DNA from: CAIMUS01 sp963708455
Lineage (GTDB): Bacteria; Pseudomonadota; Gammaproteobacteria; Competibacterales; Competibacteraceae
Assembly (NCBI GenBank): GCA_963708455.1
Contig: CAVPSQ010000010.1
Span: forward strand, 930,001-994,000
Reading direction: 5' to 3'
Length of the DNA stretch: 64,000 nt
Made by a program: the position numbers and the translations under genes. Numbering within the stretch: the first letter of the stretch is position 1; every line of letters begins with the position of its first letter. Shown in pieces: positions 19,946 through 29,258 of the stretch. Below the pieces are notes generated by a model. That model was not told the DNA's origin. It searched no databases and saw only the letters and a list, made by a program, of their open reading frames with translations.

Positions 19946-20980
19946 TCATGCAGCACAGAAGGGCTCAGAGGAAACGACCATTTCCCGTAACACCGCCGTC
20001 GCATAAGCCCCTGCCGGCAGTCGAAACCACACCGTCACACTCTCATCATGATGGAATTCCCAAACCAGATCTCGCACCCGCACCCGCAAAGCCCGCCGTT
20101 CCTGTCTCATTCCCGCCTGTTCCAGTCCCTGGCGAAATAGCGCCAATTCGTCCGCCACGGCGCACTCTAGAGCGGCTACATTACCCCGGCTCATTAGCTC
20201 GCCCGATCCCCACAGCGGACCAGTCGGGTGAATATCCATTGCAGCGACACGCTCCACGCTGTCCTGTTCGACCGCGTCGATGGGAAATACGCTGTGACTG
20301 CCATCCAGCAGCATCACATCGCCGGCCAATGGTCGGTTCCAGGAGCCGTCCGCCACGCGCCGGGACAGCACCTGATTGAATAGCTGAGCGCGGGCGGCAG
20401 ATAGATACAGGCCCTTTTTCCGCCGATCCTTGACCCGCTCCCGACCGGCGAACAGCGCCGCGGCCCGATCCAGATTGCCGCCTTCCAGGCCGAAGCGCTG
20501 CTCGCCGAAGTAATTGGGCGCGCCCAGCACGGCGAGCCGTTGCAGGCGTTCCTCCCACTCCGCCCGATCTCCCCGCAGTTCGCGGATGGTGATGGCAAAG
20601 GCATTGCCGCGCAGCGTGCCGCGCTTCAGCTTGCGGTCATGCCGGCCATGCTCCAAGATCTTAAATTCCTCATCATGACACGCGCTCCAGTCGGGATCGG
20701 GTCGTCCCGGCAGATGCACCGAAAACCACTGCTCGGCGACGGCCTGACGGTCCTTAAGCCCGGCATAGCTCACCGCTCTAGCGTCCACCTGGGCGAAGGC
20801 CGCAATGCGCCGGGCCACCCAGTCGGTATTGGCGGCGCGCTTGCGCACCTTCAGTAGGACATGCTCGCCGCTGCCCGACGGCGCGAAGCCTACTTCCTCC
20901 TGCACCACAAAATCGTCAGGTGTAGCGCGCAGCCGACCGCTGAGACCGGGAATCCCGGCGACATAACTCAGTCCCTGCAT
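19946..20980 (-). CDS. truD: tRNA pseudouridine(13) synthase
   Basis: TruD converts uridine 13 of tRNA-Glu to pseudouridine. The signature is VSYAGLKDRQAVAEQWFSVH, whose aspartate is the catalytic residue; RGNAFAITIREL and NYFGEQRFGLEGGNLDRA follow. The 344-residue length suits the family. It converges with the sugar transferase gene. Two bases separate its start from the following deoxyribonucleotidase frame, so they are likely co-transcribed. In many gammaproteobacteria truD instead sits beside surE and ispF, which are absent here. Confidence 0.95.
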   Translation of the reverse strand: MQGLSYVAGIPGLSGRLRATPDDFVVQEEVGFAPSGSGEHVLLKVRKRAANTDWVARRIAAFAQVDARAVSYAGLKDRQAVAEQWFSVHLPGRPDPDWSACHDEEFKILEHGRHDRKLKRGTLRGNAFAITIRELRGDRAEWEERLQRLAVLGAPNYFGEQRFGLEGGNLDRAAALFAGRERVKDRRKKGLYLSAARAQLFNQVLSRRVADGSWNRPLAGDVMLLDGSHSVFPIDAVEQDSVERVAAMDIHPTGPLWGSGELMSRGNVAALECAVADELALFRQGLEQAGMRQERRALRVRVRDLVWEFHHDESVTVWFRLPAGAYATAVLREMVVSSEPFCAA

Positions 20981-20981
20981 A

Positions 20982-21555
20982 TCAATTCACGGTCGGGGAG
21001 CGCTGGACGATTGCGGCTCGCGTCACGACCGCCTCCAGCGAATAGATGCGTTCGCCTGCGACATCCACGTTCCACGGCCGATCCATCAGCAGGGTTGGAA
21101 TGCCGGCCTGTTCATAACGCAGGGTGTTGTGGGGATGATCGTCGACCGCCAGCACGATGTTGTCGTAGCCAGTCAAAGCCGCCAGTTTGTCGGAGCCCAG
21201 CGGCACGATCAGCAGCCGGTCGTAAGGAATCAGAATGTTCCTCCAGCCAATCGCGGGTTAGCGTTTCCGCACTGGGATGCCAGCCGCGCGCGGTGACGAT
21301 AATGACCTCGAAACCGAGCTGGCCGAGCGTCCGGGTGGTCGCGGCGGCGCCGGGTTCCGGCTGACAGGTTTCCATGGTCCGGTCGGCGATGAGGATTTCC
21401 TGCAGCCAGTTATCGCCGACGTGGTAATGACAGCGCAGGTCGTAATGGGTCCAGTGGCGCCAGTGCAGATCCACCCCGGTTGCCCGGCTCAGGGTTCGAT
21501 AAAGGGACTCGCGCAGATTGGCGAGCACATCATCTAAGTCGAGAATGATAGTCAT
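20982..21555 (-). pseudogene. 5'(3')-deoxyribonucleotidase-like HAD phosphatase, frameshifted
   Basis: The first frame (start 21555) opens with the HAD motif I, TIILDLDDVLANLRESLY, and has motif II in VIIVTARGWHPS. It shifts out of frame after DWLEE near 21241. The other frame carries ILIPYDRLLIVPLGSDKL and motif IV VLAVDDHPHNTLRYE, ending at 20982. Removing one G from the GG at about 21240 gives a continuous protein of about 190 residues. The family (NT5C type) dephosphorylates deoxynucleoside monophosphates in the cytoplasm. Whether the shift is real or a sequencing error cannot be told here. Confidence 0.75.
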
Positions 21556-21590
21556 CGGGCGGATCGCACCGGCGCGGTGAAGTGGCAGGT

Positions 21591-22440
21591 TTATTTAGAA
21601 CTCTGAGCGTTCGGGAAGAAAAGCTGCTGGCCGTCGATCTTATAGGCGGCGATGGCTTGCTGGCCTTCAGGCGAGATTAGCCAGTCGATGAACGCCTGTC
21701 CATCCTTGGTTTTGACATGCGGGTGTTTTTCAGGATTGACCAGAATCACGCCATACTGATTGAACAGACGCGGGTCGCTGTCCACCAGGATAGTCAGATC
21801 ACCCCGGTTTTTGAAGTTGAGCCAGGTACCCCGATCGGTCAGGGTGTAGCCGTTCAGTCCGCTGGTGGTGTTCAGCGTCGGGCCCATGCCGGAGCCGGTC
21901 TCCCGATACCACTGGCCGCTGACGGCTTTGACGTCGATACCTAGATCCTGCCAGAGGGTCTTTTCCAGTTTATGCGTGCCGCTGTCGTCCCCCCGCGAGA
22001 CGAACACCGCTTTGCTGTCCGCGATCTTGCGCAGAGCGGCAGACGCATCCTTCGCGCCGCCTATTTTGGCGGGGTCAGATTTGGGTCCTACGATGATGAA
22101 ATCGTTGTACATGACGTCGTAACGCTTGACCCCGTCCCGGTCCTGAATGAATTTTTCCTCGGAGGGCTTGTGGTGGACGAACAGCACATCGGCATCGCCC
22201 CGCTTGGCGACGTCGATGGCCTGACCGGTGCCGACCGCAACGACTCTGACCTCGATGCCGGTCTGGTCCTTGAACAGCGGCAGCAGATAATCGAACAACC
22301 CCAGAATTCTGGGTGGACGTGGTCGAGGCGACTGTAATGAAGCGTTCGTCAGCGACTACCGGTCCGGCGACGACGCTCGCCAGCGCCACCAGGAGCAGGG
22401 TAGAGCAGGTGAACAGTTTGAATCTTTTAACGTTTAACAT
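21591..22440 (-). pseudogene. tupA: tungstate-type ABC transporter substrate-binding protein, frameshifted
   Basis: The upstream frame (start 22440) has a signal peptide (FTCSTLLLVALASVVAG) and the ligand-binding start RFITVASTTSTQNSG, typical of TupA/WtpA-like oxyanion-binding proteins. It leaves frame at a G4 run (plus 22299-22302). The downstream frame continues LFDYLLPLFKDQTGIEVRVV, AVGTGQAIDVAKRGDADVLF and SRGDDSGTHKLE, all family motifs. Removing one G joins them as QNSGLFDYLL. Tungstate supply would matter for tungsten or molybdenum enzymes. The start overlaps the end of the ATPase gene by seven bases. Confidence 0.8.
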
Positions 22441-23220
22441 AACAGTCCTCCATTGAGGAAGGTGCTTGCTTCGGGTGTGCGAGGTTGGTTGAAAAATTCC
22501 TTGGCGGGCGTTTGCTCGAGCAAACGGCCCCGGTGCAGGAATACGATTTCGCTGGCCAGCCGCTGCGCCTGACCCAGGTTGTGGGTGGTCATCATAATGG
22601 TGGTGCCGACCCTATGAATAGTGTGCAGCAATGCCTCGATGGCTTGAGTGGCGGCTGGATCCAGCTTGGAGGTGGGCTCGTCCAGCAGCAGCGCCTGTGG
22701 CTGCAGCGCCCAGGCGCGGGCAATCGCCAGGCGCTGCTGTTCGCCGCCGGACAATACCCGGGCGGGGCGATTCGCCAGATGGGCCAGATCGGTGCGCGCC
22801 AGCGCTTCGGCCACGCGCTGCCGCCGTTCCCGCCGCCATTCCTCGGAGGCTGAGCGCGTAAGCCACGTTGGCGGCTGCCGAGCGCCGCAACAGCACCGGT
22901 TGCTGAAAGACCATCGCCATCTGCGGTCTGGCCGCCCGGGGCGACAGTCCCGCCCAGTCGATAAGCCCTGCAGTCGGTTGCAGCAGTCCGTGACAGAGCC
23001 GCAACAGCAGGCTCTTGCCGGCGCCGTTCGGCCCCAGGATCACCATGAAGGCGCCTGACTGCAAAGATAAAAAGACATTCTCGAGTAGCGGACGGTCGGC
23101 GGCTGTGAAGCACAGCCCGCTCACGGTCAGCGGCAGAATGGATGGTTGTCTGGAGGCGACGGTAAAGGGCGCTGCGCTTGGCAAGCCGGCAGTCGCGTAC
23201 ACCGTATCTGGTATGCTCAT
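22434..23220 (-). pseudogene. tupC: ABC transporter ATP-binding protein (TupC-like), frameshifted
   Basis: The upstream frame carries Walker A VILGPNGAGKSLLLRLCHG and the Q-loop MAMVFQQPVLLRRSA. It shifts after YALSLRGM near 22836. The other frame supplies the signature VLSGGEQQRLAIARA, Walker B ALLLDEPTSKLDP and the H-loop MMTTHNLGQAQRL. Removing one G would give RGMRRERRQRVAEAL. The ATPase and the binding protein are adjacent, but no permease (TupB) gene lies in or beside the pair. I chose the ATG at 23220; a GTG at 23262 is also open. Confidence 0.75.
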
Positions 23221-23439
23221 TGTCAGCGCCTTTGCCGAAGCTGAATTTAATTCTACCGTCACGGTGCGATTTTAGCCATTTTGGGTTCCCAAGCAGCCGA
23301 TACTCACCATAACATATTGATTTTAATGAATTTAACAGTTTTTAGTCTGGTTCTTTAAGTTATTGATTTTTAAAGAATTGTTAAAGTGCAAACGGGTGAT
23401 GTGCCGCCTTCCTGTTGGTAGCTTGGAATGTCATTTGCC

Positions 23440-24075
23440 TTACCAAAACCACCACCATTTTCCCGATTCCGCAACGCCGAACTGTTGGCGTAATTGTGCA
23501 TAATTCACTCGCACCAGGCGCGGATTTTTAGCGGGGTTCTGCCAGGGGGTGGGCGGCGTTTCCAGGATCGCGTCGCCATATTTCTTCCAGTTGCCACTGC
23601 TGCAATGAATCACCCGAGTGATGCGGCCTTGATTGACGGCGCTCACTAGGCCGATGTGGCCTTCGCCCCAGGTTCCATCGGGATAGACGATCAGGTCGCC
23701 GGGTTGCGCGCTGTACGGTGAAACGGCAGTAAACAGCCCTTTGCCTACGGGCGGCCCACCGGCCCAGAACGTGTCGCTCTGCAGCCAGCGGCCGGAATTC
23801 GGTGGCAATTCACGCGGCACGCCGATAGTCCACGCGATAAAGCCGGAGCAGTCACAACGTCGCGGCGTCGATGCGGTGGGATCGAAACCGCCCTTGCCCA
23901 ACTGATAGGGCGTGTTGTGGCCGATACTGCCGTGCGCGCGTTGCAGCGTGCGGCGCGGATTGGCCTGCGCCAGCGATTCTTGCCACGGTTGCGAGCTGCA
24001 CCCTGCCGCCAGGACGATCACCAGTAGCGGCGGCAATGACCGGATTGACCGAAGTAGGCCAGTATTTTGGGGCAT
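23440..24075 (-). CDS. NlpC/P60-like peptidase lipoprotein
   Basis: The protein has a lipoprotein signal peptide ending in the lipobox VLAAGC, so it is probably anchored in the outer membrane. A cysteine-peptidase-like domain follows. The candidate nucleophile lies in RRCDCSGFIAW, and the histidine in GTWGEGHIGLVSA, as in NlpC/P60 cell-wall endopeptidases. The preceding GKGGFDPTASTP segment and DLIVYPDG fit the same fold. At 211 residues it is a single-domain form. The likely role is peptidoglycan turnover; substrate is not predictable. The 176 bases between it and tupC's start (23264-23439) are AT-rich and gene-free. Confidence 0.7.
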   Translation of the reverse strand: MPQNTGLLRSIRSLPPLLVIVLAAGCSSQPWQESLAQANPRRTLQRAHGSIGHNTPYQLGKGGFDPTASTPRRCDCSGFIAWTIGVPRELPPNSGRWLQSDTFWAGGPPVGKGLFTAVSPYSAQPGDLIVYPDGTWGEGHIGLVSAVNQGRITRVIHCSSGNWKKYGDAILETPPTPWQNPAKNPRLVRVNYAQLRQQFGVAESGKWWWFW

Positions 24076-24138
24076 GACGGTCAGCGGCGGACGTGAAAAC
24101 TTATTCCGGTTGATACTGGAACGTTTTGCTCAACGTCG

Positions 24139-24831
24139 TTATCCGCCAAAGTCGATCCCTTGTTGTGGCAGCAAAGCCCGCAGACGCGCCAGCTCGGACT
24201 CGGCCGCAGCCGCCCGTTGGGCTTCCTGCTCGGCCCGTTGTTCCGCGCTGGCGGCCCGCTGAGCTACTTCCAGGTAACTGACAAAGCGCTGGCCATCCGG
24301 CCCGGTCAAACACAGGTCCATCCCGTCCAAATCGAAATGCACGCCCAACCGGGGGCTGACCCAGCCGCGCATCCGGGCGATTTCCACCAACTGTCCTCCT
24401 TGCCGCAGCCAGCCTTGCAGATGCCCGTGGTCAGGATCGTACAGATAATATTCCTCGACGCCGTAACGCTCGTACCACGCCAGTTTGTTGGCCATCTCTT
24501 TGCGGGTGTTGCCCGGTGACAGCACTTCGAACACAACCTGGGGCGCCACACCGCCTTCTTCCCATTGCTGGTAGGAACCCCGGTGTCCCTGGGGACGCCC
24601 GAACGCCACCAGCGCATCCGGGGCAATGCGGGTTTTGTTATCCCCTTCGACCGGATACCAGAGCAGATCGCCAGCAACGAAGACGTTGGGATTGTCGGCA
24701 AACAGGGCCTGGAGACCGCCCACCAGCGTGACGATCCAATCAAATTGCTTGGTGTTATCGGCCATTGGCTTGCCGTCGCTGTCGGGGTAGATGATGGGTT
24801 TGACGGGGGCTTCCAGTGGATTCACGCTCAT
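24139..24831 (-). CDS. Uma2 family (DUF820) endonuclease-like protein
   Basis: This is a restriction-like PD-(D/E)xK fold protein of 230 residues. The family pattern is visible as RIAPDALVAFGRP, then VVFEVLSPGNTRKEMANKLA with the E...K pair, and GVEEYYLYDPDHG. After the domain comes a glutamine/alanine/glutamate-rich coiled coil (AEQRAEQEAQRAAAAES), a common Uma2 tail. Uma2 proteins are widespread in bacteria with large genomes and often occur in many copies. Their cellular role is unsettled. Confidence 0.8.
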   Translation of the reverse strand: MSVNPLEAPVKPIIYPDSDGKPMADNTKQFDWIVTLVGGLQALFADNPNVFVAGDLLWYPVEGDNKTRIAPDALVAFGRPQGHRGSYQQWEEGGVAPQVVFEVLSPGNTRKEMANKLAWYERYGVEEYYLYDPDHGHLQGWLRQGGQLVEIARMRGWVSPRLGVHFDLDGMDLCLTGPDGQRFVSYLEVAQRAASAEQRAEQEAQRAAAAESELARLRALLPQQGIDFGG

Positions 24832-24975
24832 GGCCGCTACCCAAGGTTGAGAATGGTAATGGAGGAAGTGTAGCGCGGCGCCGCTGCACTCGACATCGGT
24901 TGGTACCGGTAAGTTTGGGAGCTACAACTGCCGCCAGTGGCGACCACGGGAATCGCTTTGGCCATAAGCCCGGAC

Positions 24976-25491
24976 CTATTCCTGACTGACCGGTTCGTCC
25001 AGATCGACGTTCCAGTCGGCGGCCGGTTCGGGATAACGGTGGCGCCATTGCTGTAACAGCTCGGCATGCTGGCGCTCTTCCTCAGCCATCCGCCCGGCGG
25101 TCGCACGCACCATGAGATCGGTCTGGTCGTGGGCCACGGCTTCGAAAAAGCGCTGCGCCCGTTCCTCGCAGGCGATCATCAGGCTCAGGGCATGATAAGG
25201 GGTCAGCCGATAATGACTTTGCCCCACCGGCACGCTCTCCGGGGCTTCCGCCGTGGGCCAGTGGTAATCCCAGGGCGCCAGGCGGGGCAGTTCGACAGCG
25301 ACCGCCAGTTGCTCCACTTTATCGACGTGCTTGCGCTCGATGGCCGCCATTTGATGAAACAGCCCGGCCAGTTCGGGATTGTTGTGCGCCTCCATCTGCT
25401 CAGCCAGTTCCTCGTAACGCTCGACCGCTTCGCTCTCCAGGGCGTGGGCATGCGCCAGCAGTGCTTCCAGGGTTTGTATCGTTGCGCTCAT
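24976..25491 (-). CDS. ferritin-like diiron (rubrerythrin-type) protein
   Basis: A four-helix bundle is predicted for this 171-residue protein. It carries iron-ligand motifs SEAVERYEEL and AAIERKHVDKV in the first half, and ACEERAQRFFEAV with AEEERQHAELLQQW in the second. There is no C-terminal rubredoxin domain, unlike classical rubrerythrin. Its ATG overlaps the TGA of korB as ATGA, so it belongs to the 2-oxoacid oxidoreductase operon. A role in protecting the oxygen-sensitive iron-sulfur oxidoreductase from peroxide is an attractive inference. It is not shown by the sequence. Confidence 0.75.
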   Translation of the reverse strand: MSATIQTLEALLAHAHALESEAVERYEELAEQMEAHNNPELAGLFHQMAAIERKHVDKVEQLAVAVELPRLAPWDYHWPTAEAPESVPVGQSHYRLTPYHALSLMIACEERAQRFFEAVAHDQTDLMVRATAGRMAEEERQHAELLQQWRHRYPEPAADWNVDLDEPVSQE

Positions 25492-26330
25492 AACACGAAG
25501 CTCTCCTCGATCGGGTTCAAGTCGATGGTGGCCGGATACTCATGGGCGGCGTAGGGTGGCCGCCGGCCCGTGTACAGAATACCGGTGCTCAGGCTGTCGT
25601 CATCCGCCAGCAGCCGAGCGGCCACGACCGGGTCGTCGGTCGGCCCGGCGGCGGCGGCGTGCACGGTTTTTTTCCACTCCTTCTCTTCGGGGCGGAAGGT
25701 GATGCACTGGCTGAGCGCCTGGACGAAGGAAAACCCCGGATGGCGGATGGCCTCGACCAGGATGCGGGCGACTTCGTTGGGTTCACCGGCATAACCGCGG
25801 GCGATAAAATTCGCTCCGGAGGCCAGCGCCACCGCCAGCGGCAGGAACGGATTCACGCCGCTGCCGCCGGGAGCGATTTTACTGTCCCAGTCACAGGGCG
25901 TGGTCGGCGAAGGCTGACCCTTGGTCATCCCATAGACTTCGTTATCCATCACGATATAGGTCATATCCACATTGCGCCGGCAGGCGTGCATAAAGTGGTT
26001 GCCGCCGATGGAGAAGCCATCGCCGTCGCCGCCGACCACCAGCACAGTAAGCTCCGGTCGGGCCAGCTTCAGCCCGGTGGCCACTGCCAGCGCGCGGCCG
26101 TGCACTCCGTGGAAGCCGTAGCAGTTGGTGTAGGCCGGCAGTCGCGAGGAACAGCCGATGCCGGAGACGACAGCCACCTGTTCGGGCGGCAGGTTAAGGA
26201 AAGCCAAGGCCTTGAACAGGGCCGACTGAATGCCGAAATGACCGCAGCCCGGACACCAGATCGGCTTGACCGCGGATTTGTAATCCTTGGCGGTGTGCTG
26301 TTGCTTGATAAGGACTTCGGATTGGCCCAT
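25488..26330 (-). CDS. korB: 2-oxoacid:ferredoxin oxidoreductase, beta subunit
   Basis: The beta subunit binds thiamine diphosphate: GDGDGFSIGGNHFMHACRRN is the TPP/Mg motif, followed by IVMDNEVYGMTKGQPSPTTP. Iron-sulfur ligands include CPGCGHFGIQ and GIGCSSRLPAY. The 280-residue length fits KorB. Together with the upstream subunit it oxidises a 2-oxoacid, most likely 2-oxoglutarate, to its CoA ester and reduces ferredoxin. Three bases separate it from korA. In a diazotroph such an enzyme can supply low-potential electrons to nitrogenase. That link is inference from the nif genes at 54-64 kb. Confidence 0.9.
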   Translation of the reverse strand: MGQSEVLIKQQHTAKDYKSAVKPIWCPGCGHFGIQSALFKALAFLNLPPEQVAVVSGIGCSSRLPAYTNCYGFHGVHGRALAVATGLKLARPELTVLVVGGDGDGFSIGGNHFMHACRRNVDMTYIVMDNEVYGMTKGQPSPTTPCDWDSKIAPGGSGVNPFLPLAVALASGANFIARGYAGEPNEVARILVEAIRHPGFSFVQALSQCITFRPEEKEWKKTVHAAAAGPTDDPVVAARLLADDDSLSTGILYTGRRPPYAAHEYPATIDLNPIEESFVL

Positions 26331-26333
26331 GGT

Positions 26334-28061
26334 TTAGCTCCAGGCGAGCAGTCGGTCGAGCACCTCTCCCGGACGGATGGGCAGAGGGCCGGGATGGTTG
26401 AGCACGCTGACCGCCGCCGGCAAATCGTAGAACGCCCGCAGATAGCGATAGAACTGGGCGGAGTGGCTCTGTTCCACGATCAGGATCCGCTCGATCCCCT
26501 GCAGGGCGGCGTTCAACCGCTGTGGCTGGGGCGGCGACAGCAGGCGCAGCGAGACCGTTTTGACGGCATGACCGGCGACCCGCGCCCGGGCGGCTGCTTC
26601 GCGTACCGGCGCAGTGGCCGAGCCCCAGGTCAGGATGGCGACCGGGCCGGTACCTTCGCTGTCGGCCCAGTCCCCGCCGTAGTCGAAGCACGTCAGCTTG
26701 GCGTGGCGCTTGTCGAGCTGCGTCCCATGATCTTGGGCCCGGCTGGACGGCGTGCCGTGGGGATTGTGCTCCAGGCCCTCGGCGGTGTATTGGCGGCCGG
26801 GCATGCCGGGAAGGGCCATGGGGGAAATACCAGCGGCCGTCACGGCATAGCGGTCGTAGCGATCGGTCTCAGCAGCGGCGACCAGCCGGGAGGGGGCGGC
26901 GGCGGGTGGAGTGGGCCGGTCGCAGACGCTGCGGGTCTGCCCCAGGAACTGATCGCTGAGCACAATGGCCGGGCATTGCAGCATCTCCGCCAATTGCACC
27001 GCCCAATGAGTGGTGTACAGGCAGTCAGCCACCGAGTTGGCCGCCAGCACCAGATGGGGGGCGTCGCCGTGCAGTCCGTAGAGCGCGATGTTGAGATCGG
27101 ACTGCTCCGATTTGGTGGGAATACCGGTGGAAGGCCCGCCACGCATGACATCGACGATCAGCGCCGGTACCTCGGCGGTTACCGCCAGCCCGATGGTTTC
27201 GGTCATTAGCGCCAGCCCCGGTCCGGAGGTGACGGTCATGGCCGGCACACCGCCGTAGGAAGCTCCCAACACCATGTTGATGGCAGCGATCTCGTCCTCG
27301 GCCTGGAGCAGATGGCCGCCCAACTGTTGCAGTTGCGCCGCCATCCATTCCGACAGATCCGTAGCCGGCGTGATCGGGTAGACCGCGGCGAAGCGCACGC
27401 CGGCCTGCAAGGCACCCAGCGCCGTGGCTTCGTTGCCGGTGATCCCCCAACGCGGGCCGGCGACGGGAACGGCTGGCGCCAGTGGCGGCGGGGCGGGGAT
27501 GGCAGCGGCCGCCTCAATGCCGGCGGCGACCGCGGCGGCGATATGCGCGCTGCCCAATCCCTTGCGTCCCAGGGTGCGGGCGATCGCCGCTGCTACAATA
27601 TCCGCCGGCAACCCGAACAGACCAGCCAGCAGGCCAAGGGCGATGATGTTGGGGCGTGCGCCAGGAATAGCTTTGCTGAGCTGCGCCAGCGGCAGACTCA
27701 TGATGCGGGCGCCGCTGGCGATGATGGCGGGGGGTGGGTCGCCTTCGGCAGCGTCGGCAATCACCAGGCTGGCAGCGTCGAGTGGAACCTCGTCGGTAAA
27801 GCGGTCGGCATTCTGCCAGTCGAGCGCCACCAGCACGTGGAAACGGTCGCCGTGGCCGTACACCGGAGTCGCCGCCAGCCGCACCATGGCGAGCGCCTTG
27901 CCGCCGCGAATCTGTGGTCCTACCGAACGGGTCATCAAGCCGTACCAGCCGGCCTTGCCCGCCGCCTCCAGCAGCAGGCCGCCGGCGGTGATGGCGCCGG
28001 CTCCGCCGCTGCCCATGATGGCAATCGCAATCGGTTCGGCGCGAGCTGTGTCTGGGTTCAT
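26334..28061 (-). CDS. korA: 2-oxoacid:ferredoxin oxidoreductase, alpha subunit with fused gamma domain
   Basis: This protein fuses an N-terminal gamma domain (IAIMGSGGAGAITAGGLLL, then TRSVGPQIRGGKALAMVRL) to the alpha pyrimidine-binding domain (GNEATALGALQAGVRFAAVY). A transketolase C-like region (VAILTWGSATAPVREAAARA) follows. The gamma-alpha fusion is usual for KorA. I chose the ATG at 28061, which has GGTGAG upstream; a GTG four codons earlier is possible. An IS1595-type insertion sits 60 bases upstream, so the native promoter may be displaced. The domain after residue 400 matches families using 2-oxoglutarate, but substrate choice is not certain. Confidence 0.88.
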   Translation of the reverse strand: MNPDTARAEPIAIAIMGSGGAGAITAGGLLLEAAGKAGWYGLMTRSVGPQIRGGKALAMVRLAATPVYGHGDRFHVLVALDWQNADRFTDEVPLDAASLVIADAAEGDPPPAIIASGARIMSLPLAQLSKAIPGARPNIIALGLLAGLFGLPADIVAAAIARTLGRKGLGSAHIAAAVAAGIEAAAAIPAPPPLAPAVPVAGPRWGITGNEATALGALQAGVRFAAVYPITPATDLSEWMAAQLQQLGGHLLQAEDEIAAINMVLGASYGGVPAMTVTSGPGLALMTETIGLAVTAEVPALIVDVMRGGPSTGIPTKSEQSDLNIALYGLHGDAPHLVLAANSVADCLYTTHWAVQLAEMLQCPAIVLSDQFLGQTRSVCDRPTPPAAAPSRLVAAAETDRYDRYAVTAAGISPMALPGMPGRQYTAEGLEHNPHGTPSSRAQDHGTQLDKRHAKLTCFDYGGDWADSEGTGPVAILTWGSATAPVREAAARARVAGHAVKTVSLRLLSPPQPQRLNAALQGIERILIVEQSHSAQFYRYLRAFYDLPAAVSVLNHPGPLPIRPGEVLDRLLAWS

Positions 28062-28120
28062 TACCAATCTCACCGGTGGAAAAAAATGCTGTCAACTGAG
28101 GGATTAAACCTTAAAGTTTT

Positions 28121-29184
28121 GGCTCAATATGGATTCCAGTCAGTTCACTGCGTTATGCGACCAGCAGTTCCAAGAGGGGTCTGAGCAGGCCTTTGCCCCG
28201 AATGCGAGTGTTGTGCACGAACTGAAAGAAGCCCAGGTAGAGCGGCAGTTTTTCTTGCGAGATCCCACGATGGGGTCGCAGCCAAGAGCGCAGCAGCGAC
28301 CAGAAGCCCTCAGCCGTGTTGACATGGATCTCATGGAAGCCATCCCCATCTTCGTCACGGGCGTATTCGCCCTGGCTGTGACACACCGTATGATGGTCAA
28401 AGCCCCAATCCTTCAACGGGTTATAGATCGCGTATTCATCGGTATGAACTCGGGTTCCCGGGGCGATAAACGCCTGGATGAGGGGACGGAGGGTGGCTTG
28501 CTGGACGTTCTCCAGCATCCGGACGACTACCGCGCCGCCGCGCTGAATCATGCCGAGAATGGGCGGCTTTTCCTTCTCCAAGGTGCCCCGACCCCGTGCC
28601 CCCTTCAGCCGCCGCCGCCGCCCCCGACGGCCTTTTTTTTCACCGCCTCCGGAAACCCTTTATGACCGGCCACCACGTAGACCTCGTCGCATTCCACGTC
28701 CCCCGACAGGACCGGTTCGGGCTGGCGGGCGACGATCCCTTCCCTGAGCTGTTCAGTCATCCGCTGTACATCGTTCGAATTCAAGCCCAGCTCGTGGGCG
28801 ATCTGCGCGTTAGACAGATTCAACCCCATGAAATACAGGCACAAAATCCAAACCCCCAGCGGTTGATGATGCCCCGCTAACACCGTACCCGTGAGATCAT
28901 CAAAGTAGCGATGGCAGCTTTCACAGCGATATTTCTGCCGCGCCGGCTGGGTCGTATCCCGCCCCTGCTTCGTGATCTCCGCTATGCTACAGTGGGGACA
29001 GTGGACCCCGTCCGGCCAGCGGAGCTGGCGAATAGTTTCATAGCACCGGACATCATCCAGCAGATTTTGAAGGTTGATCATCGTCGGGGGGCCTTCGGTC
29101 GCAGCGGCTCAGAACCCGTTCAGTGTAGCCGCCGATCGCCATCGGGGCGAGCGGTCCTCAACAGTCTGGAATCCATATTGAGCC
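28121..29184 (-). mobile_element. IS1595-type insertion sequence, copy 1 (1064 bp)
   Basis: The element is bounded by 19-bp perfect inverted ends, GGCTCAATATGGATTCCAG at 28121-28139 and its complement at 29166-29184. Flanking 8-mers are AAAGTTTT (28113-28120) and AAAGTTTA (29185-29192), a target duplication with one mismatch. It carries only a transposase. It matches copies at 51848 and 57140 in length and almost base for base. It lies between korA and the DUF3011 gene. Confidence 0.92.
28153..29081 (-). CDS. IS1595-family transposase in two frames joined at an A8 run, copy 1
   Basis: The first frame (29081 to 28605, 158 residues) has a zinc ribbon (CPHCSIAEI and CESCHRYFDD) and the first catalytic aspartate in VECDEVYVV. 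The second frame (to 28153) supplies HTDEYAIYNPL and NTAEGFWSLLRSWL, completing the DDE-type ISXO2-like domain. The frames meet at eight A residues (plus 28633-28640). A minus-one slip there reads KKKGRRGRRRRLKG and gives a protein of about 309 residues. Without the slip, translation ends at a glycine run. Confidence 0.85.
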
Positions 29185-29258
29185 AAAGTTTATACAAAAT
29201 CTCATCTCACTCGACAGGATGAAGAGTACCAAACCAGCCACGGCGACCGGCAGTACGC

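Noticed and set aside
25542..27209. Plus-strand open frame of 555 codons across korB and korA
   Set aside because: It has glycine- and arginine-rich low-complexity residues with no motif, while korB and korA are well supported on the other strand.
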